Assembly: GCF_042681745.1 (NCBI RefSeq)
Contig: NZ_JBHUGF010000010.1
Span: forward strand, 1,302,001 to 1,366,000
Length of the DNA: 64,000 bases
Reading direction: 5' to 3'
Source of the DNA: Saccharibacillus nicotianae
GTDB lineage: Bacteria; Bacillota; Bacilli; Paenibacillales; Paenibacillaceae
Shown here: piece after piece, positions 8,057 to 17,038 of the stretch
Numbering within the stretch: the stretch's first letter is position 1
Layout: each line of letters starts with the position of its first letter
Position numbers and translations under genes: made by a program
Notes under the pieces: generated by a model
Database searches by the model: none
Told to the model about the DNA's origin: nothing
The model's input: the letters and a program-made list of their open reading frames with translations, nothing else

Positions 8057-9034
8057 TTAACGTTTATCCGGTAAAATAAATTGAGGAATGACACGAATAT
8101 AAATCAGTTCACCAACCAGCTCCACAATCGTCTGCGTTACAATAATAGCAGCAACTAATGTGCTCCATTGATCTGGCAACGATAAAGCAAGTGGAAGAAC
8201 GACCAGAGAATTGCGAGTGCCTGCACTAAAAATAACGGCTCGTCCTGATTGGCTATCTAATTTGAACCATTGTACAATCCATCTAGTAAGCAAAGGCATA
8301 ATACATAGAAACGCAATATAGATCGGAATCACCTGAATAATGATATCGCTATACATAGATAATTTATTGATTTGAGACGATACAATAATAAATAAAGTCA
8401 ACGCCATGAATGGAACAGGAATCCATGCTGATCCTGCTAATATCCATCGACCGCGCGAAGTTACTTTGCTAGCAAGAAGTTGAATACCGATCGCTAGTAT
8501 CAATGGCAATACGATAATCATTAGAAAAGATTCAATAAAAGGAGCTGGATTAACCACTTCGGCTGCTTGATTACCCATAAATAACCATAGATAGAATGGT
8601 AATAAAATCATTTGAGTAATAAAAAGAATAGGTGTGGCGAGCAAAATCGCTTTTTCATTTCCACGTCCTAAATGCGTAAATACAATAACATAATCTATAC
8701 ATGGAGTAAGAAGTACCAGGTATACTCCTAACAATAGAGGTGCTTGCTGTGGAAGCAATTGCGATAATCCCCAGACTACTATCGGTACAGCAATATAATT
8801 AGCAACCAGTAAAGCAACGATAAAACGGCGCTGACCTAAAGACTGTTTTAGATGTAAAAAGGGAATTTGTGTAAACATACCAAACATCAATATAGCAATA
8901 ACGATCGAGATCAGAAGCTGATGATCCAGAGTAGACATCATTGTAGGAGCGATTAACCCCGCCATCGCGGCTATAATCAAAACAATGATATAGATCCCAA
9001 TCTGATATTGTTCCAAGTGTTCTCGTGTGATCAT
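8057..9034 (-). CDS. ACR3/bile acid:sodium symporter (BASS) family transporter
   Basis: 325 residues with about ten membrane segments. LVLLTPCIDYVIVFTHLGRG resembles the conserved Pro-Cys region of arsenite exporters and related BASS proteins annotated as arsenic resistance proteins, and FSAGTRNSLVVLPLALSLP matches their second conserved core. The predicted role is membrane export or uptake of a small anion, arsenite being the best-known family substrate. No ArsR, ArsC or other arsenic gene is nearby, so the substrate is uncertain. The start at 9034 is preceded by a weak purine-rich site. Confidence 0.75.
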   Translation of the reverse strand: MITREHLEQYQIGIYIIVLIIAAMAGLIAPTMMSTLDHQLLISIVIAILMFGMFTQIPFLHLKQSLGQRRFIVALLVANYIAVPIVVWGLSQLLPQQAPLLLGVYLVLLTPCIDYVIVFTHLGRGNEKAILLATPILFITQMILLPFYLWLFMGNQAAEVVNPAPFIESFLMIIVLPLILAIGIQLLASKVTSRGRWILAGSAWIPVPFMALTLFIIVSSQINKLSMYSDIIIQVIPIYIAFLCIMPLLTRWIVQWFKLDSQSGRAVIFSAGTRNSLVVLPLALSLPDQWSTLVAAIIVTQTIVELVGELIYIRVIPQFILPDKR

Positions 9035-9239
9035 AGATTGAACGACTCCTTTAAAATTGAATACTACGATGATGCATGATCATATGAGTTATATATTTAT
9101 TTGATTATTAGGATCATTTCTTATAGCTTATCATGAGAAAAGGATAAACTTTTTACCAAATTGGAGCCAATGAAAGCTTTTATCTCATAATTTACAGGTT
9201 ATTCATAAATAATTTTATTAATTCAACGCACCACAGTGT

Positions 9240-9297
9240 AGTATTATGTAGTTTTTTATAGGTGTCCTTTAATATTATAAAAAAATGTCATAATACC
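9240..9297. promoter_or_regulatory. Inverted repeat upstream of the amino-acid permease
   Basis: GTATTATG (9240-9247) and CATAATAC (9290-9297) are exact reverse complements 42 bases apart, and each is next to a CACAGTG sequence. They flank the probable promoter region of the permease in the divergent gap 9035-9319. A role as an operator pair is possible but unproven. Confidence 0.3.
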
Positions 9298-9319
9298 TCA
9301 CAGTGAAAGGATTTTGTGT

Positions 9320-10726
9320 ATGAATAGTAATAAAGAACAGACTTCTTTATTCAGACGTAAACCTATAGCAGAATCGGAAGACAAAGGGCTAAAAAGAGTA
9401 CTAGGAGCTCTTGATCTAACGACGCTCGGAGTTGGGGCTATTATTGGAACAGGGATTTTTGTATTAACAGGAGTAGCTGCTGCTAAATATGCAGGGCCTG
9501 GTTTGGTACTATCCTTCCTTTTAGCAGGTATTATCTGTGCGTTTGCAGCATTATGTTATTCAGAGTTTGCTTCAACTGTACCGGCTTCAGGGAGTGCTTA
9601 TACGTATAGTTATACAGCATTCGGTGAAGTGATTGCTTGGATTCTAGGCTGGGACTTGATTCTGGAATACGGATTCGCTAGTGCGGCAGTAGCCAGCGGA
9701 TGGTCGGGATACTTCCAGAGTCTATTATCAGGGTTCGGTATAGAACTCCCACATGCTCTGACCAGTGCATTTAGTCCAGAAAAAGGAACTTATTTTGATG
9801 TGATTGCTTCTGCGATTACATTGATTATTGCATTCTTGTTAACACGCGGAGTAAAAGAAGCAGCGCGTGCGAACGGAATCATGGTTGCTATAAAATTGCT
9901 TGTTGTATTGATCTTTATCGGTGTAGGTGTATTTTATGTACAACCTGAGAACTGGCACCCATTCTTGCCTTTCGGTATGGCAGGCGTAACAACAGGAGCT
10001 GCAACCGTATTTTTTGCTTATATCGGATTTGATGCAGTGTCTACAGCCGCCGAAGAAGTGAAGCGTCCACAACGTGACTTGCCAATCGGTATTATTGCTT
10101 CTCTAGGAATCTGTACGATATTATACATTATTGTTTCGTTGATTTTGACAGGGATTGTACCTTATCAAATGTTGAATGTTAGCGATCCGGTAGCATTTGC
10201 TTTTGAATTTGTTAACTTGAATGGTCTGGCTTGGATCGTATCGTTAGGGGCGATTACAGGGATTACTACGGTATTGCTTGTAATGATGTATGGACAAAGT
10301 CGTCTATTGTACTCCATGTCTCGTGATGGACTATTGTCTCCAGTCTTTTCTAAAATTAGTGGCAAAGGTCAGACACCCGCTAAAGGAACATGGATTGCGA
10401 GTATCATTATCGCTATCTTCGCTGGCTTTATCCCATTGGGAGATCTAGCTGAATTAACTAATATCGGTACATTGTTTGCTTTTGCTGTAGTTAGCTTAGG
10501 AATTATTGTACTTCGTCGTAATCATCCTAACTTGAAAAAAGGATTCCGCGTTCCATTGGTTCCTTGGATTCCAATCATTAGTGCGTTAGGTTGTGTATAC
10601 TTAATGACTCGCCTTGCACCATTGACTTGGATCGTATTTTTTATCTGGTTGTTGGTTGGATTATTGATTTACTTCGCTTATGGACGTAATCATAGTCTAT
10701 TGAACCCGAATCGCAAAAATCGTTAA
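9320..10726 (+). CDS. APC family amino-acid permease (YfnA-like)
   Basis: 468 residues with twelve predicted membrane segments. The first half is highly typical of the YfnA/cationic amino-acid transporter subfamily: LGVGAIIGTGIFVLTGVAAA in helix 1, AALCYSEFASTVPASGSAYT, and VFFAYIGFDAVSTAAEE in helix 6. The fold couples proton movement to amino-acid uptake at the cytoplasmic membrane. ATG at 9320 is chosen because AAAGG (9306-9310) is correctly spaced; a TTG two codons earlier is too close to it. It is monocistronic, ending at a strong terminator. Substrate is uncertain. Confidence 0.9.
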   Translation: MNSNKEQTSLFRRKPIAESEDKGLKRVLGALDLTTLGVGAIIGTGIFVLTGVAAAKYAGPGLVLSFLLAGIICAFAALCYSEFASTVPASGSAYTYSYTAFGEVIAWILGWDLILEYGFASAAVASGWSGYFQSLLSGFGIELPHALTSAFSPEKGTYFDVIASAITLIIAFLLTRGVKEAARANGIMVAIKLLVVLIFIGVGVFYVQPENWHPFLPFGMAGVTTGAATVFFAYIGFDAVSTAAEEVKRPQRDLPIGIIASLGICTILYIIVSLILTGIVPYQMLNVSDPVAFAFEFVNLNGLAWIVSLGAITGITTVLLVMMYGQSRLLYSMSRDGLLSPVFSKISGKGQTPAKGTWIASIIIAIFAGFIPLGDLAELTNIGTLFAFAVVSLGIIVLRRNHPNLKKGFRVPLVPWIPIISALGCVYLMTRLAPLTWIVFFIWLLVGLLIYFAYGRNHSLLNPNRKNR

Positions 10727-10758
10727 TCGAACAAAACCTATTATAATAGGTTGTAAGT

Positions 10759-10806
10759 AAAATCCTCTGAACTGTGGTGTATATCGCAGTTTAGAGGATT
10801 TTTTTA
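10759..10806 (+). terminator. Rho-independent terminator
   Basis: AAATCCTCTGAACTG pairs with CAGTTTAGAGGATT, followed by a run of T. It ends the permease gene. Confidence 0.85.
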
Positions 10807-10897
10807 GCTATTTAGCGATGATATCTATAGTAGTATGCCTGTCTATAATGGTCATAAAAGTATTGAGATTATAATTGATATGCAATATATTGGTTTT

Positions 10898-11587
10898 ATG
10901 AAAAAAAATCTAATACAAAAAATAAGTCGACCGACGTTACGTGATCAAGTCTATACTACACTGAAACAAGGTATTGTTACTTTAGAATTACTACCAGAAC
11001 AGAAATTAAATGATACAGAATTAGCAGAGCAATTCGGGGTTAGTCGTACTCCGGTGCGCGAAGCACTCAAACGATTGGAGGATGAAGGATTAATCGAGTC
11101 TTTTCCTGGAGCGATTACGCGGGTTGCACCTCTCTATGAAGAATCAGCAGTACATGCTTTGACAGTGGCGGCAGTCTTGCATGGTTTAGCGGCACGCTTA
11201 TCTATTCCTTACTTGGAAGGCATACATTATGATATGCTAAAACAGTTCAATCAAGAGCTGATCATTGCTCTTCAACAGCAGAACGCTTCTGCGGCGATTC
11301 AAGCAGATGATCAATTTCATAATGTATTTGTACAACAAGCCAATAATCCCGAGATTATAGCTACACTTAGCCGGGTTATGCCAAAGATTAGACGATTAGA
11401 GTATGCCAAGTTCAGCAGTATTGATCATACAAATTCACCAGAAGATCACAGACGGATTATAGAAGCTTGTGAAGCCAAAGATAGCGTATTGACTGCTGAG
11501 CGAATAGAACGTAACTGGATGAGTCTGGGTAACTGGTTAGCTTCTGCTGGTCATTCTCAAACGGCTACCGACTCAGGTCAACGATGA
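10898..11587 (+). CDS. GntR family transcriptional regulator (FadR/FCD type)
   Basis: 229 residues from the ATG at 10898. The winged helix-turn-helix is clear (RDQVYTTLKQGIVTLELLPEQ, LAEQFGVSRTPVREALKRLE, EGLIE). The C-terminal helical FCD-like effector domain (about 85-220) keeps metal-site-like residues D and H (ADDQFHNVF, SPEDHRRIIEA). The start is uncertain: upstream in-frame ATGs at 10835 and 10880 exist and none has a clear ribosome site. It overlaps the downstream exporter gene by four bases (ATGA), so the two are co-translated, and the regulator probably controls that exporter. Confidence 0.88.
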   Translation: MKKNLIQKISRPTLRDQVYTTLKQGIVTLELLPEQKLNDTELAEQFGVSRTPVREALKRLEDEGLIESFPGAITRVAPLYEESAVHALTVAAVLHGLAARLSIPYLEGIHYDMLKQFNQELIIALQQQNASAAIQADDQFHNVFVQQANNPEIIATLSRVMPKIRRLEYAKFSSIDHTNSPEDHRRIIEACEAKDSVLTAERIERNWMSLGNWLASAGHSQTATDSGQR

Positions 11588-12564
11588 AAGCTGTTTTGAT
11601 TGGTGTCGCAGCCGCATTCTTTTTTGCTTTTACATTTGTACTTAATCGCTCGATGGAAGTCGGTGGAGGAAGCTGGTTATGGAGTGCATCGCTCCGTTAC
11701 TTTTTTATGATTCCTTTACTAGCTCTACTGGTTATGTTACGTGGTAATCTTACAGCATTATGGCTTGAAATGAAAAAATCTCCTCTGCAATGGTTGCTAT
11801 GGAGTATTATCGGGTTTGGTTTATTTTATGCACCGCTATGTGCGGCGGCTATTTACTCACCTGGTTGGTTAACTGCGGCGGCTTTTGAAATGACGATTGT
11901 TGCGGGTATGATTATGTCACCGTTATTTTGGTTTGTACGGTATACTCCACAAGGATCGATAAAAGAACGGGGCAAAATACCAAGAGTAGGCATGTTAGCA
12001 GCGCTGATCATTTTAACAGGGATCGGCTTAATGCAGTGGGAACAAATCAGGCAGAATACAGAAGGTGCTAGCTGGCAAGGCATTGTACTAATCACTATTG
12101 CTGCCTTTGCTTATCCACTAGGCAACCGTAAAATGATGGAAGTCTGTGATGGACGATTGGATGCTTTTCAGCGAACACTGGGTATGAGTATTGGGAGTCT
12201 GCCCGTATGGATTATTTTGGCGCTGATTGGATATCTGGGCTCGGGGTTGCCTTCTGTTGCCCAGACCGGACAGACATTTCTAGTAGCATTGTTCTCCGGC
12301 GTTGTAGCCACAGTGTTGTTCTTCGGGGCTACCGATCAAGTGAGACATCATCCTGCTCGTCTGGCGACTGTAGAAGCAACACAGGCGCTGGAAGTTGTAT
12401 TCACGTTACTGGGAGAATGGTTACTTCTTGGCGTGATGCTATCTTCAATAGGAATGTGGATAGGATTGGTACTTGTTATCGGTGGTATGGGTGTTAACGC
12501 ATGGTTATCGATTCGTGAACCAGGTATCACGCGCAAGCGAAAGTCCAATCATTCGGTGATATAA
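11584..12564 (+). CDS. EmrE-like multidrug efflux transporter (DMT superfamily)
   Basis: 326 residues with about ten membrane helices in two five-helix repeats, as in drug/metabolite transporters. The opening (GVAAAFFFAFTFVLNRSMEVGG), ASLRYFFMIPLL and VATVEATQALEVVFTLLGEW resemble the putative multidrug resistance efflux family (PF13536-like). The start codon overlaps the stop of the GntR gene, showing translational coupling. The probable role is export of a small compound sensed by the GntR protein. The substrate is unknown. Confidence 0.85.
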   Translation: MKAVLIGVAAAFFFAFTFVLNRSMEVGGGSWLWSASLRYFFMIPLLALLVMLRGNLTALWLEMKKSPLQWLLWSIIGFGLFYAPLCAAAIYSPGWLTAAAFEMTIVAGMIMSPLFWFVRYTPQGSIKERGKIPRVGMLAALIILTGIGLMQWEQIRQNTEGASWQGIVLITIAAFAYPLGNRKMMEVCDGRLDAFQRTLGMSIGSLPVWIILALIGYLGSGLPSVAQTGQTFLVALFSGVVATVLFFGATDQVRHHPARLATVEATQALEVVFTLLGEWLLLGVMLSSIGMWIGLVLVIGGMGVNAWLSIREPGITRKRKSNHSVI

Positions 12565-12658
12565 TATTTTTTTGGGATATAATCTAAAATTCGATAATGA
12601 TCCGCTGAGTATAAATAGTCATTATTTGAATAATTGAGCGATATTAAAGGAGTTTATT

Positions 12659-13759
12659 ATGCGATTTGATATTCAATTTTTATCTTTTTTTGTACTGCAA
12701 GTGGAAGGCAAAGAAGGGCAAACGAACAAAAATTATAAACATTATCAGACACTAGATGAAGATGAGTATGAAGAAAGTGAAATCAAAAAATTTCTTCATG
12801 CTGAATTTACCCGTACCGCTAAGCGCAAAGTAGAAAAAAATCCAGGCACAGAACAACCACCTACCAAAATAGGTACATTTTTAGTAGAACCGGGACATGA
12901 ATTGACCAGTAATCCCAATTTTAATTTATTTACGCGTCTTAGAGCGGTCGATAATAAAGAAGATTTCAAAAATGCTTGTGATGATCTGGTACGTAGCTAT
13001 CTGGAAACAAGTTCGGTACGTGGTGGAGCATTGATTATTACGCAAGCGAAGCTGGATACTCATTTTGATGATCCGTTTATTTTTGTGATGAAATGTGATT
13101 TTGAACAGAGGATTGCCCGTATCTCTGATGAACGAAGTCTGATTAGCGAAGTAGAGATGGCGATCAGTGCTCGTAATATGAAATCTATCCAATACCCTCA
13201 TATGCCAGAAGAAGGGATGATTGAAGAATGGGAGCTCAAAATTCATCAATCGTCTCATGCCCGTTATTTTGAAGACTTTTTGAAATATATTACGTATGAG
13301 CAATCGATTCCTGAGATTGTCAATGAACGTGTGATGGATTATGTACAGACCTATGTTGAAGAAAAGTGGCCGGATGCGACCAACTTGGAACGCCAACAAG
13401 AAGAGCATGATCTAGAATTGTGGGCAGCCAGTGAAAAGCGGGATATTCAAGAAAAATGGGAACCTCAACATGTCATCGAAGCAGCAGAGCGTATCGTAGA
13501 GATCAAGCCAGAGATTGAGATCAAAATGAAGCTAGGGGATACCAGTATTCGTGGATTACTCGCTGATTATGGATACCGACTTCATATTGCCAAGTTAGGC
13601 GATCATTATGCTATGGTGATTGAAGGCGATGCGTTTACCTTTGATAAAGGATTCTCCCCGGTCGAACTGTTACAGCCAGAACCATTTGAAGTGGTCGCTA
13701 GACGATTGGTAGATCGTGCCAATGAAGCACCTGAACGTGAGGATGATATTCCTTATTGA
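12659..13759 (+). CDS. DUF3900-like protein
   Basis: 366 residues, hydrophilic, with no signal peptide or membrane segment. The opening (MRFDIQFLSFFVLQVEGKEG) and internal blocks such as KIGTFLVEPGHELTSNPN, SSVRGGALIITQAK, MKSIQYPHMPEEGMIEEWEL and SSHARYFEDFLKYI resemble what I recall of DUF3900 proteins of Bacillales. The overall layout also recalls nucleoid-associated NdpA/YejK proteins, which could be a distant relationship. An AAGGAG site precedes the ATG. Monocistronic, ending at a terminator shared with ldh. Function unknown. Confidence 0.75.
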   Translation: MRFDIQFLSFFVLQVEGKEGQTNKNYKHYQTLDEDEYEESEIKKFLHAEFTRTAKRKVEKNPGTEQPPTKIGTFLVEPGHELTSNPNFNLFTRLRAVDNKEDFKNACDDLVRSYLETSSVRGGALIITQAKLDTHFDDPFIFVMKCDFEQRIARISDERSLISEVEMAISARNMKSIQYPHMPEEGMIEEWELKIHQSSHARYFEDFLKYITYEQSIPEIVNERVMDYVQTYVEEKWPDATNLERQQEEHDLELWAASEKRDIQEKWEPQHVIEAAERIVEIKPEIEIKMKLGDTSIRGLLADYGYRLHIAKLGDHYAMVIEGDAFTFDKGFSPVELLQPEPFEVVARRLVDRANEAPEREDDIPY

Positions 13760-13795
13760 TCACATCATAGCAAATAAGGATCTATAACATAGAAG

Positions 13796-13837
13796 AAAAG
13801 TGGATTCAGGGTTTTATACCTAAATCCACTTTTTTTA
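13796..13837. terminator. Bidirectional terminator
   Basis: AAAAGTGGATT (13796-13806), with an inner AGG/CCT pair, pairs with AATCCACTTTT. T runs are present on both strands. It lies between the convergent DUF3900-like and ldh genes. Confidence 0.85.
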
Positions 13838-13921
13838 TACGGAGCAGTTATTTGATCGATTGGTACGAGTTAGAGATTTGTCATATGAATAGAAGATAGT
13901 CTATAGTTATCTATATACGAC

Positions 13922-14857
13922 TTAAATATCTAGCTGTGCAATCTGATCTTTTAATTTTTGCGCAGAAGCACGTAGTAATTGTTCTTCATGCTCATTCATA
14001 GGAATCGGTAGTTTTGCCTGAATACCATCTCGACCGACAATAGCAGGTACACCGAGGTATACGTCAGAGATTCCATGATAATCTTCAAGCAGAGAAGATA
14101 CATTCAGTACAGCGTGTTCGTTTTGCAAAATTGCTGCTACAATGCGGTCAAGTGCTAAGGCAATCGCATACGATGTAGAGCCTTTGGCATTGATAATTTC
14201 ATATGCAGCATTTTTAGTATTTTCAAAAATTTCGTTCTGTTTGTCTTCTTCAAAATCAAGTGGAGCTCCTGCAATATTAGACAGACTCCATACAGGCAAC
14301 TCGGAATCACCGTGTTCTCCGATAATATGAGCATGAATACTACGAGGATCGATTCCTTTTTCTTTACCAATTAAATAACGGAAGCGTGCGCTATCGAGTA
14401 ATGTACCGGAACCGATCACTCGATTAGATGGCCAGCCGCTTTTTTTCCAGGATACATAACTAAGGATATCTACTGGATTAGTAGCAATCAGTAGAATACC
14501 ACTATTATTATATTTCGTAATATTCGAAATAATGTCTTCGAAGATGGCTGAGTTCCGATTTAACAAATCAATCCGGGTTTCGCCTGGACGTTGATTTGAA
14601 CCGGCAGCGATAATGATAATATCTGCGTCTTTGCAATCCGAATAATCACCTGCCCATAGTTTGACGCCGCCAACAAATGGGAGTCCGTGGTTCATATCGA
14701 GTGCTTCGCCAAGAGCTTTGTTATGATTTGCGTCAATAAAGACGAGTTCAGACATTCTCTTGTGGAGTAAAAGAGTGTAAGCGGTTGTGGAGCCAACGGC
14801 TCCTGTGCCAATAACAACGACACGGTGGGGCTTGGATACAGATTCAGATACTGTCAT
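13922..14857 (-). CDS. ldh: L-lactate dehydrogenase
   Basis: 311 residues. It reduces pyruvate to L-lactate with NADH in the cytoplasm, regenerating NAD+ when respiration is limited. The Rossmann motif GTGAVGSTTAY, the mobile-loop Gln and Arg in GSNQRPGETR (Gln indicating lactate rather than malate dehydrogenase), the substrate Arg in GSGTLLDSARFR and the catalytic His in HIIGEHGDSELPVWS are all present. AAGGAGATGA precedes the ATG at 14857. It is monocistronic. The upstream gap has TGTAA repeats (see 14991-15016) and a GTTACA/TGTAAC inverted repeat at 14885-14909, but no convincing Rex box. Confidence 0.95.
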   Translation of the reverse strand: MTVSESVSKPHRVVVIGTGAVGSTTAYTLLLHKRMSELVFIDANHNKALGEALDMNHGLPFVGGVKLWAGDYSDCKDADIIIIAAGSNQRPGETRIDLLNRNSAIFEDIISNITKYNNSGILLIATNPVDILSYVSWKKSGWPSNRVIGSGTLLDSARFRYLIGKEKGIDPRSIHAHIIGEHGDSELPVWSLSNIAGAPLDFEEDKQNEIFENTKNAAYEIINAKGSTSYAIALALDRIVAAILQNEHAVLNVSSLLEDYHGISDVYLGVPAIVGRDGIQAKLPIPMNEHEEQLLRASAQKLKDQIAQLDI

Positions 14858-14990
14858 TTTTTATCATCTCCTTAATTGATTTTTGTTACAGATTCGCTAC
14901 TATTGTAACGGAAAGCGTGACCAATGTAAAAAGGATCACAAATCTAAAAGAGTATAAAGTGGCTGAAAACCCTGCTAAAACAGCGAAATC

Positions 14991-15016
14991 TGTAATCGCT
15001 TGTAACTTTTCTGTAA
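14991..15016. promoter_or_regulatory. Three phased TGTAA repeats in the ldh/lipoprotein divergent region
   Basis: TGTAA occurs at 14991, 15001 and 15012, about one helical turn apart. The first two together read TGTAATCGCTTGTA, a near match to a catabolite-response (cre) sequence with two mismatches. They could form a binding array for a regulator of ldh or of the divergent lipoprotein gene. Confidence 0.3.
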
Positions 15017-15105
15017 ACAACCTATGTTCATTTTAGTTTACTCTTATAAGGGTCATGAATAATCGAAATACGATAGCTTTATGTAAGTGCGGAAGGAGAG
15101 AAGGA

Positions 15106-16419
15106 ATGAAGTTAACTATGCGCAAAGCGCTTTTCATATGGATCACACTTGTTTTTGTACTTAGTGCTTGTCAATCGTCTACAAGTGAATACGATCCAGC
15201 AGCAGACAAAGCATCATCTCAAGAACTTAAAAAAATGCAAACAGAAGATCAAGGGCAGACACTCACCCTTAACCATACAGCAACATCTGATACCAAGCAG
15301 GGGGCTCCTGCTGCAAAAGGATATAAGATTCAGACCAGACTTACAGATTTTCAACTGCTTAGTGCTAGTGCAGGTCTTGCGTGGGGTGTAACCCGTAATG
15401 AATTACGTATCTATGTTACACAGGACAGCGGAGACACATGGGACAATGTATCTCCTGCTCAAACGGTTACCTTTTCTGAACCGCCTACTTATGGGAAAGA
15501 TATCTTTTTCCTTAATCAAAATAATGGCTGGGTGATTCGCAATGCGTCTGGTGTAGGAGAAACACTAATTCTGCACACGACCGATGGCGGACAAAATTGG
15601 AACTTTGCTACATTAAATGATGAAGCTACTGTATTAGGTATTTATTTTATTGATAGTAGCAATGGTTGGGTAATGACTTCTTTGGATTCATCAAAAGATT
15701 CAGAAGATATCCAAGAGAAAGCATTATATACAACGACCGATGGCGGTAATACGTGGAAAAAAATCATGCAAAACACAGGCGTATTTGTCACTGAAGGTTC
15801 AACAGCTCAAGCTATTCCACAAGTAGGTAAGCTGGTAGGAATGTCTTTCCGAGATCGAAATAATGGATTTGTCACACTGGAACAACATGGTACACCTCAT
15901 CTATATATTACAAGCGATGGGGGCAAAACATGGAAAACAGGGCCAGACTTTGATAAAAATAAAAAATTGCCTGCTTGCCATTCATTAACTACAGGAAAAC
16001 CTCAATTTTTTGGTGATAGCAAAACAGCAGGATGGATGAATATTGGTTGTGTGAAAGATAACCAGACGAGCTACAATGGATACTTTACTCATGATGCAGG
16101 GAAGACATGGAACTTTGCTCCATTTGCTTTACAAGCGCAGACCGGAGTAAATCAATCGATGGGACCTACTTTTTTAAATGACAAAATTGGATGGTCTGTC
16201 GTCAATGGAGTCGTATACCGCACAGGGAATCAAGGCAAGACGTGGAAAGCTTTACCTGTAAACAATACCTTGCAGAACACGTTAAGCAAATATCCTGAAT
16301 TGGTTAAATTGCAATTTTTCTCCGCAGATGTAGGCTGGTTGTTAGTTGCCAAAAATGAAGAACGACGTTCTTTGTTGATGCAGACAACAGACGGCGGCAA
16401 AACATGGCATGTCTTATAA
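15106..16419 (+). CDS. Secreted lipoprotein with Asp-box (BNR/YCF48-like) repeats
   Basis: 437 residues from the ATG at 15106, chosen for its AAGGAGAGAAGGA site; an upstream in-frame ATG at 15055 has none. A signal peptide ends in the lipobox LSAC, so the protein is probably anchored on the outer face of the membrane. The rest carries at least seven Asp-box-type repeats (TQDSGDTW, TTDGGQNW, TTDGGNTW, TSDGGKTW, THDAGKTW, TGNQGKTW, TTDGGKTW), the signature of a beta-propeller of the sialidase/YCF48 type. Catalytic sialidase residues are not evident, so a binding or assembly role is more likely. Monocistronic. Confidence 0.85.
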   Translation: MKLTMRKALFIWITLVFVLSACQSSTSEYDPAADKASSQELKKMQTEDQGQTLTLNHTATSDTKQGAPAAKGYKIQTRLTDFQLLSASAGLAWGVTRNELRIYVTQDSGDTWDNVSPAQTVTFSEPPTYGKDIFFLNQNNGWVIRNASGVGETLILHTTDGGQNWNFATLNDEATVLGIYFIDSSNGWVMTSLDSSKDSEDIQEKALYTTTDGGNTWKKIMQNTGVFVTEGSTAQAIPQVGKLVGMSFRDRNNGFVTLEQHGTPHLYITSDGGKTWKTGPDFDKNKKLPACHSLTTGKPQFFGDSKTAGWMNIGCVKDNQTSYNGYFTHDAGKTWNFAPFALQAQTGVNQSMGPTFLNDKIGWSVVNGVVYRTGNQGKTWKALPVNNTLQNTLSKYPELVKLQFFSADVGWLLVAKNEERRSLLMQTTDGGKTWHVL

Positions 16420-16448
16420 TTAGCTGAAAATAATATAATGCGTAAGTC

Positions 16449-16498
16449 AAAAAGATCGATGACATTAACCTATCGGGTGCGGTGTCATCGATCTTTTT
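16449..16498 (+). terminator. Rho-independent terminator
   Basis: AAAAAGATCGATGACA (16449-16464) pairs exactly with TGTCATCGATCTTTTT (16483-16498). Confidence 0.88.
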
Positions 16499-16557
16499 GC
16501 TTGTATAAATAACTCTATTTTAGAACATCAAAAAATAATTTAAAATTTTGTATTGAA

Positions 16558-16600
16558 TGTGAAATAAATCACATTATTATAATATTAAATCAGTTATGCT
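16558..16600 (+). promoter_or_regulatory. Fnr/CRP-type box with candidate class II promoter
   Basis: TGTGA-AATAAA-TCACA at 16558-16573 is a perfect match to the Bacillus Fnr consensus TGTGA-N6-TCACA. A TATGCT sequence at 16595-16600 would place the transcription start near 16607 and the box centre at about -41.5, the position from which Fnr activates. A second -10-like TATAAT overlaps at 16578-16583. It precedes the small Cys-rich gene. Confidence 0.7.
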
Positions 16601-16632
16601 TGGGATGTAGAAAAAACAAGGAGATGATTAAG

Positions 16633-16809
16633 ATGAGAAACAATACTAATGAGAATCTTACAACGTTTTACATGAACCTTTGCTACACTTGTCTGGATGC
16701 TAATGAATGTCGTGAAGAAGAAGCTTGCAAAGCATGTTGGGCAGATCAAGGTGTACTTGATGCCGCTAAAGATGATACTCAGGAGCTTTTACAAGCTTAT
16801 TATGCATAA
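16633..16809 (+). CDS. Small Cys-rich protein behind an Fnr-type box
   Basis: 58 residues from the ATG at 16633, which has AAGGAG nine bases upstream; an in-frame ATG at 16600 lies before that site. Five Cys cluster in CYTCLDANECREEEACKAC (spacing C-x2-C-x5-C-x5-C-x2-C), then W. The two CxxC pairs suggest binding of zinc or an Fe-S cluster (inference). No signal peptide or membrane segment. The preceding Fnr-type promoter predicts expression at low oxygen. It has its own terminator. Not recognised from known families. Confidence 0.7.
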   Translation: MRNNTNENLTTFYMNLCYTCLDANECREEEACKACWADQGVLDAAKDDTQELLQAYYA

Positions 16810-16874
16810 TCAATTAGCAAATGTACCTGCAAATACAAGTAGACATTCAAAAGGAATTTATATGGGCACTTCAT

Positions 16875-16916
16875 AAAGGAACACACTTCACAGATGGATA
16901 AGAAGTGTGTTCCTTT
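16875..16916 (+). terminator. Rho-independent terminator
   Basis: AAAGGAACACACTTC (16875-16889) pairs exactly with GAAGTGTGTTCCTTT (16902-16916). It ends the Cys-rich gene. Confidence 0.85.
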
Positions 16917-17038
16917 GTTATATTTAGAGTAGCAGATTACATAAGAGCCAAACAGGCGTGTTTCGTAATGGGTTTAATCGTTGAAATAAGCAGTATAGAA
17001 CAATGATACTTATAGCCGAACTCAAAAGGGGATATATT

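Noticed and set aside
14885..14909. GTTACA/TGTAAC inverted repeat as a Rex operator of ldh
   Set aside because: Spacing and sequence differ from the Rex consensus TTGTGAA-N4-TTCACAA; it may still be a regulatory site but cannot be called Rex.
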